Notes: generated from the sequence alone by a model not told the origin. Shown: positions 24,968 to 32,898, numbered from the stretch's first letter. The stretch: 40,768 nt of DNA from JBAUHN01 sp049680295 (GCA_049680295.1 JBAUHN010000007.1:1-40768), one strand, 5' to 3'. Numbers and translations: made by a program.

Positions 24968-24995
24968 GGGGCGCCGCAGCGCCCCGCTTCGCGGG
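24968..24995 (-). other. Intercistronic stem-loop after the sugar-binding-protein gene
   Basis: GGGGCGC (24968-24974) and GCGCCCC (24979-24985) form a perfect 7-bp stem with a 4-base loop. CCCGC (24983-24987) can pair instead with GCGGG (24991-24995) around TTC, so the two hairpins exclude each other. There is no T tract. It lies just after the binding-protein stop at 25002. Such hairpins often protect the upstream message from 3' decay, which raises binding-protein dosage. Confidence 0.6.
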
Positions 24996-25001
24996 AGGTG
25001 T

Positions 25002-25967
25002 TTAGAACACTGGCTTTGTGAACTCTGTCATGTTGTCCTGCGTGATCTTCGGCGTGTCGAAGTAGTTCAGGAAAGGCAGCTCTTCGCCGTTGAGCAGGTC
25101 AATCGCGGACTTCAGCGCGGCTTCCGCGTCATCAACAGGCGACTGGTAGATAGACCCCCAGTATGTGCCTGCGGCCATTGCTTCATAGCCAACTGCGAAG
25201 TTGGTGGCGCCGACGAAAGTGATGCCCTCACGACCAGCAGCTACCGCTGCGTTCATTGCGCCAACACCCATGTTGTCATCGCCGGAATAAACGCCGTCGA
25301 TGTCGTCATATTTGACGAGGAAGGCCTCCATAACCTGCTGCGACTTTTCACGGTTCCAGTCACCGGGCTGCTCGTCGATCTGCTCTACGTTCGGGCAGAC
25401 TTCGGGCAGACGGTCGTTGAAGCCCTTCGCGCGCTCGATGGCGGTCGTGTAGCCCGGCTGGCCAGTGATGTGAACAACCTTGGCTTCGTTTTCGATGCCA
25501 AGTGCCTTGAACCGGTCACACATTATCTCAGCGGACCGCGACCCTTGGGTGATGTTGTCTGGGCCAGAGAAAGTAGCGACAAAATCGAAGCCGGCTTCGG
25601 CGATGTTGGAGTTGGTTACAACCACCGGAATGTCAGCGGAATGTGCTTTGCGCACAGCAGGGATGACCGCTTCACCGTTTGTTGGCCAGATGATGATCGC
25701 ATCAACTTCCTGCTGGATCAGATCTTCCATCTGGGCGATTTGGCGGGCGACATCGCCACCAGCGTCAAGAACGACAACTTCCACATTCTCGTTTGCTTCT
25801 GCCGCTGCGATAAATGCTTTTTCATAAGTTGTCTGGTAGCTGTCGACGCCGACGTTGTTCTGCGTGATGCCAATGCGCATTGGGCCGTGGCTGTCTGCAT
25901 AGGCCGCTCCGGCAACGGTTAGTGCTGTCGTTGCGGCAGATGCCGCCAGAATTGTGCGTAGTTTCAT
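25002..25967 (-). CDS. Sugar ABC transporter substrate-binding protein (RbsB type)
   Basis: A 321-residue periplasmic binding protein. The ATG at 25965-25967 is preferred to one five codons upstream, because the upstream one falls in the GGAGGAG ribosome-binding site. The signal peptide is about 24 residues (MKLRTILAASAATTALTVAG, cleavage near AYA-D). The mature part follows the Peripla_BP_4 fold: ITQNNVGVDSY, then DAIIIWPTNGEAVIPAV and YSGDDNMGVGAMNA in the hinge region. It is the first gene of the leftward operon. The likely ligand is a monosaccharide, polyol or small sugar acid. Confidence 0.92.
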   Translation of the reverse strand: MKLRTILAASAATTALTVAGAAYADSHGPMRIGITQNNVGVDSYQTTYEKAFIAAAEANENVEVVVLDAGGDVARQIAQMEDLIQQEVDAIIIWPTNGEAVIPAVRKAHSADIPVVVTNSNIAEAGFDFVATFSGPDNITQGSRSAEIMCDRFKALGIENEAKVVHITGQPGYTTAIERAKGFNDRLPEVCPNVEQIDEQPGDWNREKSQQVMEAFLVKYDDIDGVYSGDDNMGVGAMNAAVAAGREGITFVGATNFAVGYEAMAAGTYWGSIYQSPVDDAEAALKSAIDLLNGEELPFLNYFDTPKITQDNMTEFTKPVF

Positions 25968-26186
25968 AGTGTGCTCCTCCAAGAACTTAGTAGACTTTTA
26001 TGTCTGCTCCCCACTCTCCCAAGTGGGAATCACCATCCGGTAGATCGGTATGATCCCCTCAACCTTGCCGTGAGCATCCCAGCATAACTTCCAAAAAAAT
26101 ATCCATTTTGGACGTTGCTGTATCCAAAATGGATATTTTTGCGATACATTTCGAGGTTACCCCCACATCAATATGAGGTGCAACTC
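25968..26186. promoter_or_regulatory. Divergent control region of the sugar locus
   Basis: About 220 bases between the binding-protein start (minus) and the proposed regulator start (plus). It contains the double palindrome at 26095-26140 near the regulator end. On the binding-protein side, the leader can form a 6-bp stem CCCACT/AGTGGG (26010-26015 with 26022-26027). No confident -35/-10 pair was placed. The operator probably overlaps or flanks the core promoters of both arms. Confidence 0.6.
26095..26140. promoter_or_regulatory. Double-palindrome operator candidate
   Basis: AAAAATATCCATTTTGGA (26095-26112) is repeated inverted, without mismatch, as TCCAAAATGGATATTTTT (26123-26140) around the 10-base spacer CGTTGCTGTA. 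Each arm is itself nearly or fully symmetrical: TCCATTTTGGA centred at 26107 and TATCCAAAATGGATA centred at 26128. The centres are 21 bp apart, so two dimers would bind the same face of the helix. It lies 47 bases before the proposed regulator start. Confidence 0.8.
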
Positions 26187-28019
26187 GTGACGATTCCAAA
26201 ATCATCCGAAATGAACAAATTGAGTGGTCGTGGCCAGTCGCGCCATCGCCACAACAACAGGAAGGCAGCCGCAGAGGGTATGAATGTCATGAGGGGGGAT
26301 AATTTTAGTCAGCTTATGCCACCTCAGGCAAAGGCAGATATGCTAAGCGTTCTGTCCTTCATGGATAATCTCGGCGATGAGCTGGAGAACGCGTCCGAAT
26401 TGTTCGCGCCCACGCCAAACCTGCGCATTACGATGCATCTGATCCGCGGGCACCTTGAGGGGCGTCTGACGACGATGACATCCCTTATTGGTGCCAGCCG
26501 TGCGCCTTATGCGACGGCCAATCGCCGCATCAAGGACATGCAGGAGGCCGGCCTGATTGATCAGCGGCCTCGCACCCAGACAGGAAAAAGCTTTTCGCTC
26601 CATCCCAGCGTTCAATTGCTGGAACAATGGACACAACTGACCAGCCGTGTGCACCGCCTTGCAAGTTCGCAATTCGGTGATGCGGCTTCAGAAGACGCAT
26701 CCGACTATTATTTCGGCGGGTCCTACCTAAGCGCAAAATCGATCCCGCCGATGAAGGTTCTTGCCGAGCCACTCAAGCTGGCCGGGGGCTTGCGTGTTCT
26801 GGTCCATGGCGATCCGACTTTCATGGTGATGGACAACCTCAAACGCCAGTTTGAACAGACGATCGGTACGCAAATTCACCAGCGGGCCTTTTCTATTGAT
26901 CGGCTGCGCGAAGAAACCCTGCGCAACGCCAGCCGCAAGTCGAGCAATTACGACATCATCGCCGTTGATCTGCCATGGGTTGGCGGGTTCGCGGAAAAGA
27001 ACGTCTTGATGCCCCTAGATGAGGTCATGGACATTGCCCGCATCGACCCGGCGGATTTCCACACCGCGGGCTGGCAAGCCGCCCATTGGGGCGGTCGCGC
27101 ATATGGCATCCCGGCGCAAACAACCCCGGAGCTTTTGTTCTACCGCAAAGATCTTTTTGCGCAGGCAGGCCTTGAACCGCCCAGAACCACGCAAGAGCTG
27201 TTGAGCGCCGCAAAGGCACTGCACGATCCGCAGCGCGCACGGCATGGCATCGCGTGGAATGCGGCGCGCGGGACAGCATTGGGTCATACCGTTCTGATGA
27301 CCTTGGCAGATTTTGGTCAGCCTATCCTTGATCTGACACCAAATGCCGGCGGCTTTGATACCCAGCATCTTGCGAACCGCGAATATCGCTTCACCATTGA
27401 TACCTCTGCGGGCTTGCAAGCGGCAGAGTTTCTTAATGAACTGCTCAGGTATTCGCCCCCCGATATCCTTTCGATGTCGTGGTACGAACGCATTCGCCCC
27501 TATGCCGCAGGGAAGATCGCGATGGCTTACGGCTATACGCTGCTTGCCCCCTATTTCGAACTTGATGATGCATCACCCGCCAAGAATCAGACAGGGTATC
27601 TGCCGCACCCCGCTGGACCCAATGGGGCACCCATCGCCCCCGTTGGCGGCTATGTGATGGGGATACCGGCCAACCTGCCGAAAGAACGCGTTGCAGCGGC
27701 GGTCGAAGCATTGCTGGCCTTCACCTCTCCCTCTGCGCAAAAGCTGTATGTCCAGAACGGCAGCCGTACCAACCCGCGCTATTCTGTGGGCGCGGACCCC
27801 GATGTGCGCCGTCTGTCCCCGATCTTCGAAGCGGTCGATGGAATGTCCTGGCGCGACGAACTTCAATTCTGGCCAAGGCCACCGATCCCGGAAATCAACG
27901 AAATCATCCAGATTTGCGGCGAAGAATTTCACGACATGCTGCGCGGCATCATCAGCCCGCAAGACGCATTGCGCCGTGCGCAAGAACGCGCGGACGCAAC
28001 CCTACAACCACCAACATAA
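26187..28019 (+). CDS. Winged-helix regulator fused to a solute-binding-protein domain
   Basis: A protein of about 610 residues. The frame is open from 26115, but no ATG occurs early; GTG 26187 is chosen because GAGGTG lies six bases before it. ATG at 26211, 26280 or 26289 is possible, so the start is uncertain. Residues ~78-150 look like a MarR/winged-helix DNA-binding domain (TSLIGASRAPYATANRRI, then MQEAGLIDQRP, the recognition helix and wing). From ~200 to the end it matches family-1 extracellular solute-binding proteins: YDIIAVDLPWVGGFAEK, WGGRAYGIPAQTTPELLFYR, then a late PVGGYVMGIP. No signal peptide or membrane segment precedes the binding domain, so it should be cytoplasmic, with the sugar-type fold acting as sensor. 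It lies next to the operator and divergent from the importer. Confidence 0.85.
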   Translation: MTIPKSSEMNKLSGRGQSRHRHNNRKAAAEGMNVMRGDNFSQLMPPQAKADMLSVLSFMDNLGDELENASELFAPTPNLRITMHLIRGHLEGRLTTMTSLIGASRAPYATANRRIKDMQEAGLIDQRPRTQTGKSFSLHPSVQLLEQWTQLTSRVHRLASSQFGDAASEDASDYYFGGSYLSAKSIPPMKVLAEPLKLAGGLRVLVHGDPTFMVMDNLKRQFEQTIGTQIHQRAFSIDRLREETLRNASRKSSNYDIIAVDLPWVGGFAEKNVLMPLDEVMDIARIDPADFHTAGWQAAHWGGRAYGIPAQTTPELLFYRKDLFAQAGLEPPRTTQELLSAAKALHDPQRARHGIAWNAARGTALGHTVLMTLADFGQPILDLTPNAGGFDTQHLANREYRFTIDTSAGLQAAEFLNELLRYSPPDILSMSWYERIRPYAAGKIAMAYGYTLLAPYFELDDASPAKNQTGYLPHPAGPNGAPIAPVGGYVMGIPANLPKERVAAAVEALLAFTSPSAQKLYVQNGSRTNPRYSVGADPDVRRLSPIFEAVDGMSWRDELQFWPRPPIPEINEIIQICGEEFHDMLRGIISPQDALRRAQERADATLQPPT

Positions 28020-28043
28020 TCATGACGTCAGGAGGAGACACCC

Positions 28044-28853
28044 ATGGACCCCAACCGCCTCAAAGGTAAAAACATTCTCATCACAGGTGCCGCGCGCGGC
28101 ATGGGTGAGGCCAACGCGCGTTCATTTGCCGAACAGGGTGCCAACGTCTGCATCGGTGATCTGGACAGCGACATGGCGCAGACCGTTGCGGAAGAGATTA
28201 ACGCGGCCGGCAATGGCAAGGCGATTGCGGTCAAAATGGATGTTACCAAACGTGAAGACAATGTTGCCGCCGTGGCCGCCACGGTCGAAGCTTTTGGGTC
28301 TATCAATGTAGGCGTGTTCAATGCAGGCCTGAACAAGCCCCGGTTCTTCATGGATATCGATGAAGACAACTGGGACATGATCATGAACGTCAACACGAAA
28401 GCGATGTGGCTGGGCATGCAAGAAGTCGCACGCCAGATGATCGCCCAAGGTCCGATGGAGGATCACCCTTACAAACTGATCAACGTGGGCTCTATTGCGT
28501 CGAAAAAGCCGTTGGTGGATGTGACCGTTTACTGCACGTCAAAATACGGCTGCCTTGCCTTGACCGAATGCGGTGCGCTGGGGCTGGCAGAGCACAACAT
28601 CACCGTCAATGGCTATGCGCCCGGCGTGGTTGTCACCCCGCTGTGGGAACAGTTGGACAAGGATCTGGTCGAGATCGGTTTCAAAGAACGCGAAGGCCAA
28701 GCTTATGAGGACATCGTCGACAGCGCCCTTGTGATCAAGCGAGTGTCCTATCCCAAAGATATCGTCGGCACCGCGTCGTTCCTTGCGTCTGACGACAGCG
28801 ATTACATGACCGGCCAGATGATCTCTATCGACGGTGGTTGGGCCACGACCTAA
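28044..28853 (+). CDS. Short-chain dehydrogenase/reductase
   Basis: A 269-residue SDR. The cofactor motif is TGAARGMG (14-21), and the catalytic set is Ser150, Tyr163 and Lys167. The usual NNAG reads FNAG (92-95). GDLDSD after the second strand suggests NAD. It is paralogous to the SDR at 24127-24924 on the other arm: both share the C-terminal APGVVxTxxWEQ segment and an insertion around residue 210-230. It starts 24 bases after the regulator with an AGGAGGAG ribosome-binding site. Substrate unknown; polyol or sugar-acid oxidation fits the locus. Confidence 0.87.
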   Translation: MDPNRLKGKNILITGAARGMGEANARSFAEQGANVCIGDLDSDMAQTVAEEINAAGNGKAIAVKMDVTKREDNVAAVAATVEAFGSINVGVFNAGLNKPRFFMDIDEDNWDMIMNVNTKAMWLGMQEVARQMIAQGPMEDHPYKLINVGSIASKKPLVDVTVYCTSKYGCLALTECGALGLAEHNITVNGYAPGVVVTPLWEQLDKDLVEIGFKEREGQAYEDIVDSALVIKRVSYPKDIVGTASFLASDDSDYMTGQMISIDGGWATT

Positions 28854-28881
28854 CGCCTCATCCGAATTTTCAGCAACAAAC

Positions 28882-28903
28882 CGGGTGCGCTTGGCCGCAC
28901 CCG
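28882..28903 (+). other. Intercistronic hairpin before the M24 gene
   Basis: CGGGTGCG (28882-28889) pairs perfectly with CGCACCCG (28896-28903) around the loop CTTGGC. It ends directly at the AAAGGAG ribosome-binding site of the next gene. There is no T tract. It may modulate mRNA stability or translation of the M24 gene. Confidence 0.6.
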
Positions 28904-28916
28904 AAAGGAGTTTTCC

Positions 28917-30227
28917 ATGTCAGAACGCCCGGGCAATGCCCTTATGCCGAACCTGCTTACCCCTCAGGACCTTGAGCCAAATTGGGAGTGGCGCGACAAG
29001 CTGCCTGCCCATGGCCACATGTCTGTAGATTTTGAACGCCGCATCGACCACGACCGCTTGCGTCGCTACCGCCTTGCGCGCACACGGCAATCTTTGAAAG
29101 CCTCGAACGCGGGCACGCTGCTTTTGTTCGATGTGAACAATATCCGCTACGTCTCGGCCACCAAGATCGGCGAATGGGAACGGGACAAGATGTGCCGCTT
29201 CTGTCTGCTAACCGGCGACGACAGCCCCTATGTCTGGGACTTCGGCTCCGCCGCAGAGCACCACAAGCGGCATTCCGACTGGCTGGAGCCCAGCCACTGT
29301 CTTGCGGGCGTTGTCGGCATGCGCGGCACCATTCCGCCGGAATTCGGCTTGATGCAGAAATACGCCAAGCAGATCGCAGGGTTGATCCGTGATGCCGGCA
29401 TGGCCGACATGCCCGTGGGTGTGGATTATGCTGAAACGGCCATGTTCCACGCGCTGCAAGCAGAAGGCCTGAATGTCGTCGACGGCCAACAGATCATGTT
29501 GGCAGCGCGCGAGATCAAAAACACGGATGAAATCCAGCTTTTGACCCAAGCCGCTGCCATGGTCGATGGCGTTTACCATATGATCTATGAAGAGCTGAAA
29601 CCGGGCATCCGCGAAAACGACATCGTCGCCCTGTCCAACAAGATGCTGTACGAGATGGGATCAGACGACGTCGAGGCGATTAACGCCATATCCGGCGAAC
29701 GCTGCAACCCGCATCCGCACAACTTCACAGACCGTCTTATCCGACCGGGCGATCAGGCGTTCTTTGATATTTTGCAGTCCTATCAGGGTTATCGGACCTG
29801 CTATTATCGAACCTTTAACGTAGGCCGTGCAACACCGTCGCAAAACGATGCCTATGTCAAGGCACGCGAATGGATCGACGCCTCGATTGCGATGATCAAA
29901 CCGGGTGTCAGCACCGACAAGGTGGCCGAGGTCTGGCCAACGGCGCAATCGCTTGGCTTTGCCAACGAAGATCAAGCCTTTGGCCTTCAATTCGGTCACG
30001 GTCTGGGGCTGGCATTGCACGAACGGCCCATCATCAGCCGCGCGGTGTCGATGGATCACCCGATGGAGATCAAAACCGGCATGGTCTTTGCACTGGAAAC
30101 CTATTGCCCCGCCACCGACGGCTATTCAGCCGCGCGGATCGAGGAAGAGGTCGTGGTGACGGAAACCGGCTGCGAGGTCATCAGCCTCTTCCCTGCGGAA
30201 GAACTGCCAATCGCGAACCGGTACTGA
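28917..30227 (+). CDS. M24-family metallopeptidase-fold protein (Xaa-Pro peptidase/DddP-like)
   Basis: A 436-residue protein of the pita-bread (creatinase/aminopeptidase P) fold. The N-terminal half (to ~195) is the creatinase-N-like domain (LLLFDVNNIRYVSATK). The catalytic half has a first metal Asp284 (FFDIL), His361 in FGHGLGLALHE, Glu394 in FALETY and Glu409 in ARIEEEVV. The second aspartate of the usual GYxxDxxRTF motif is Cys295 (GYRTCYYRTF), so the di-metal site lacks one ligand. Relatives include proline peptidases, creatinase and the DMSP lyase DddP. It may bind one metal or have another chemistry. Its place among SDRs in a sugar locus speaks against a plain peptidase. Confidence 0.85.
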   Translation: MSERPGNALMPNLLTPQDLEPNWEWRDKLPAHGHMSVDFERRIDHDRLRRYRLARTRQSLKASNAGTLLLFDVNNIRYVSATKIGEWERDKMCRFCLLTGDDSPYVWDFGSAAEHHKRHSDWLEPSHCLAGVVGMRGTIPPEFGLMQKYAKQIAGLIRDAGMADMPVGVDYAETAMFHALQAEGLNVVDGQQIMLAAREIKNTDEIQLLTQAAAMVDGVYHMIYEELKPGIRENDIVALSNKMLYEMGSDDVEAINAISGERCNPHPHNFTDRLIRPGDQAFFDILQSYQGYRTCYYRTFNVGRATPSQNDAYVKAREWIDASIAMIKPGVSTDKVAEVWPTAQSLGFANEDQAFGLQFGHGLGLALHERPIISRAVSMDHPMEIKTGMVFALETYCPATDGYSAARIEEEVVVTETGCEVISLFPAEELPIANRY

Positions 30228-30228
30228 T

Positions 30229-30993
30229 ATGGGCAACCCGTTCGATCTGACTGGTCGTAAGGCATTGGTCACCGGGGGTGCGACCGGCATCGGTGAGGGC
30301 ATCGCCCTCGGCCTTGCAGCCGCCGGGGCCGATGTAGCGCTGACCTATCGCAGCCATCAACCCGACGACACCCTCGCCAAGATCAAGGCCTTGGGGGTCA
30401 AAGGTGCCGCCGTGAAAGCTGACTTCTCCGGCATGGATGAAGCCGCAGCCGAAGACGTCGTTGGCTTCGCCGCCGATGCCCTTGGCGGGCTGGACATTCT
30501 GGTCAACAACGCCGGAATCATCCACCGCGAAGACAGCAAGGACATGCCGCTTGAGGATTGGCGGCGCGTGCTGTCGGTGAACCTTGATTCCGTGTGGTTG
30601 CTGTCTCAGGCGGCGGGCAAGCGCATGGTAGCGCAAGGCGCGGGCAAGATCATCATCGTTTCCTCTGTACTCGCATCGCAAGGCGGCTTGCGTGTTCCGG
30701 CCTATGTATCCAGCAAACACGCGGTGGTCGGCCTGACCAAGGCACTTTGCAATGAGTGGGCAGGCCACGGTGTCAACGTCAACAGCATCGCACCGGGCTA
30801 CACCGCCACAAACAATACGCAAGCGCTGCGCGACGATCCGGACCGCTCAAAAGCGCTGCTCGAACGCATTCCTGCGGGGCGTTTTGCCGATCCGTCGGAA
30901 ATCGCAGGTGCTGCGGTTTTTCTGGCGTCCGACGCCGCCACTTATTGCCACGGAAGCGTGATCACCGTCGATGGCGGCTGGCTCGCCCGCTAG
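30229..30993 (+). CDS. SDR, 2-dehydro-3-deoxy-D-gluconate/2-deoxy-D-gluconate dehydrogenase type (KduD-like)
   Basis: A 254-residue SDR. It follows KduD closely from the first residues (NPFDLTGRKALVTGG) to the last (ITVDGGWLAR), with TGGATGIG at 15-22, NNAG 93-96, Ser146, Tyr159, Lys163 and the family segment NSIAPGYTATNNTQALRDD. KduD-type enzymes oxidise or reduce keto-deoxy sugar acids with NAD. The start overlaps the preceding stop (TGATATG region, one base apart). In the locus it may catalyse one oxidation step of the imported compound. Substrate preference cannot be read from sequence. Confidence 0.85.
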   Translation: MGNPFDLTGRKALVTGGATGIGEGIALGLAAAGADVALTYRSHQPDDTLAKIKALGVKGAAVKADFSGMDEAAAEDVVGFAADALGGLDILVNNAGIIHREDSKDMPLEDWRRVLSVNLDSVWLLSQAAGKRMVAQGAGKIIIVSSVLASQGGLRVPAYVSSKHAVVGLTKALCNEWAGHGVNVNSIAPGYTATNNTQALRDDPDRSKALLERIPAGRFADPSEIAGAAVFLASDAATYCHGSVITVDGGWLAR

Positions 30994-31003
30994 GAGAAAG
31001 ACT

Positions 31004-31747
31004 ATGGAACAATCGCTGAAGGGCAAAACTGCGCTGATTACGGCGGCGGGTGCAGGCATCGGGCGCGCCAGCGCCGAAGCGCTTGCCGCACATGGTGCAC
31101 AGGTCATCGCCACTGATCTGAATGGCGATCTGGTTGCAGATTTGGCGGATACCTCGCCAAACATCACCGGGCACGCCCTGGATGTGCTTGACGCGGCAGC
31201 GGTTCAGGCACTTGTTGCGTCCGTGGTGCCCGTCGACATCCTGCTGAACTGTGCCGGCTGGGTGCACGACGGCACGATCCTTGATTGCGACGAAGACGTC
31301 TGGGACCGCGCCTTTGATCTGAACGCCAAGGCTATGTACCGCATTACGCGCGCGGTGCTGCCCGGTATGCTCGCCAACAAGAACGGTTCGATTATCAACA
31401 TTGCCTCTATCGTCTCCAGCGAAAAAGGCGCGCCGCGCCGCTTTGCTTATGGCGCATCAAAGGCGGCGATTATTGGCATGACCAAGGCCATCGCTGCCGA
31501 CTTCGTCAAGGACGGTGTCCGTTGTAACGCGATCTGCCCGGGCACCGTACAAAGCCCGTCTTTGAACGACCGCCTGACCGCGACCGGTGATTTTGACAAA
31601 GCCCTCGCTGCGTTCCAGGAACGCCAACCCATGGGTCGTCTCGGCCAACCCGAAGAAATCGCAGAAATGGTCTGCTATCTGGCAGGCGACATGTCCGCCT
31701 TTACCACCGGACAGGCCTTTGCCGTCGACGGTGGATGGTCAATCTGA
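31004..31747 (+). CDS. SDR, DHRS6/2-keto-3-deoxy-L-fuconate dehydrogenase type
   Basis: A 247-residue SDR; ATG 31004 is chosen because TAGGAGAAAG (ribosome-binding site overlapping the previous stop) lies directly upstream. The cofactor motif is TAAGAGIG in place of TGxxxGIG. Catalytic set Ser135, Tyr149, Lys153. The segment RCNAICPGTVQSPSLNDRL and arginines at 146, 173 and 190 match the carboxylate-binding arginines of the DHRS6 and 2-keto-3-deoxy-L-fuconate dehydrogenase group. It would oxidise a keto-deoxy acid to a diketo acid, the substrate of the FAH-family hydrolase on the other arm. The stop overlaps the next start (TGATG). Confidence 0.87.
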   Translation: MEQSLKGKTALITAAGAGIGRASAEALAAHGAQVIATDLNGDLVADLADTSPNITGHALDVLDAAAVQALVASVVPVDILLNCAGWVHDGTILDCDEDVWDRAFDLNAKAMYRITRAVLPGMLANKNGSIINIASIVSSEKGAPRRFAYGASKAAIIGMTKAIAADFVKDGVRCNAICPGTVQSPSLNDRLTATGDFDKALAAFQERQPMGRLGQPEEIAEMVCYLAGDMSAFTTGQAFAVDGGWSI

Positions 31748-32898
31748 TGGGACTGGACCGCGCCGCTTCCATCGACGATCTGCGGCTGCGCGCCAAAAGC
31801 CGCATCCCGCGCTTTGCGTTTGATCTGGTCGATGGCGGTGCCGAGAATGAACGCAATATGCGCCGCAACACGGAAGCTTTCGAAGAGGTTGAACTAACGC
31901 CGCGCTACATGGTGGATGTGTCCAACATCGACACCCACGCGACCGTGTTCGGGCAAACCTTCGACGCCCCGATTGGCATGGCCCCTATCGGCATGCTCAA
32001 CGCCTTCTGGCCGGGTGCCGACCTGACGCTCGCGCGGCTGTGCAAGGCGCAAAACATCCCCTACACGGCCAGTTCCGCCGCTTCGACCACGCTGGAACAA
32101 CTGGCCGAAGCCGCAGATGGCAACGGGTGGTTCCAGTTGTATGTGTCCAGCGACGCAGATGTGACCGAAGGCCTGATCGCGCGCGCCAAGGCCGCAGGCT
32201 ACACCACGTTGATGGTCACCGCCGATGTCCCCGCGGCAGGCAAGCGCGACCGCGATATCCGCAACCAGCTTGCGGTGCCGTTCCGTTTTACGCCCGAAGT
32301 CATTATGCAATGCGCCCTGAACCCGGGGTGGACGCTGACCAGTCTGAAACATGGCAGGCCAAACGTGGCAAACTATGCCGATCTTTTGCAAAGTGCCACC
32401 TCCTACGCGGATGTTCAAAAAACTCTGATCACACCGGGGCTCACGTGGGAAGACCTCAAGCGATTGCGTGAGCGTTGGAAAGGCCGCCTTCTGGTCAAAG
32501 GCATCCTGCATGCCCAAGACGCCGTAGCTTGCGCCGAGTTGGGCTGCGACGGGATTGTCGTGTCAAACCATGGCGGTCGTCAGGTCGCTTTTGGCCCGCC
32601 CACGATCGAAGCATTGCCCGCTATCGCCAAGGCCGTCGCAGGCCGCATGACCATTATCCTCGATAGTGGCATCCGGCGCGGTGCAGATATCCTACGCGCC
32701 AAGGCGCTTGGGGCCGACTTTGCCTTTGCTGGCCGCGCGTTCGCCTATGGTGTTGGCGCTGGCGGCAATGCAGGCGCCCAGCGCGCGTTTGACATTTTGC
32801 AATTGGAACTGGTCCGCGCCTTGGGGCAACTTGGCATCCCGTCGTATAAGTCCGTTGGACGTTCTGAACTCAGCAATTACAAAGAAAAACCGTCTTAG
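31747..32898 (+). CDS. FMN-dependent alpha-hydroxyacid dehydrogenase (lactate-dehydrogenase-like)
   Basis: A 383-residue TIM-barrel flavoenzyme of the L-lactate dehydrogenase/mandelate dehydrogenase/glycolate oxidase family. An ATG 12 bases upstream is in frame, but 31747 gives the tight TGATG coupling with the SDR. Active-site residues: Lys251 in LLVKGIL, His275 and Arg278 in VSNHGGRQ, and Asp306 and Arg310 in LDSGIRRG for FMN phosphate. The tyrosine near the N-terminus is replaced by Phe25 (FAFDLVDGGAE), so a strict L-lactate preference is not assured. In the locus it could oxidise L-lactate released by the FAH-family enzyme to pyruvate. It is the last gene of the rightward arm. Confidence 0.86.
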   Translation: MGLDRAASIDDLRLRAKSRIPRFAFDLVDGGAENERNMRRNTEAFEEVELTPRYMVDVSNIDTHATVFGQTFDAPIGMAPIGMLNAFWPGADLTLARLCKAQNIPYTASSAASTTLEQLAEAADGNGWFQLYVSSDADVTEGLIARAKAAGYTTLMVTADVPAAGKRDRDIRNQLAVPFRFTPEVIMQCALNPGWTLTSLKHGRPNVANYADLLQSATSYADVQKTLITPGLTWEDLKRLRERWKGRLLVKGILHAQDAVACAELGCDGIVVSNHGGRQVAFGPPTIEALPAIAKAVAGRMTIILDSGIRRGADILRAKALGADFAFAGRAFAYGVGAGGNAGAQRAFDILQLELVRALGQLGIPSYKSVGRSELSNYKEKPS

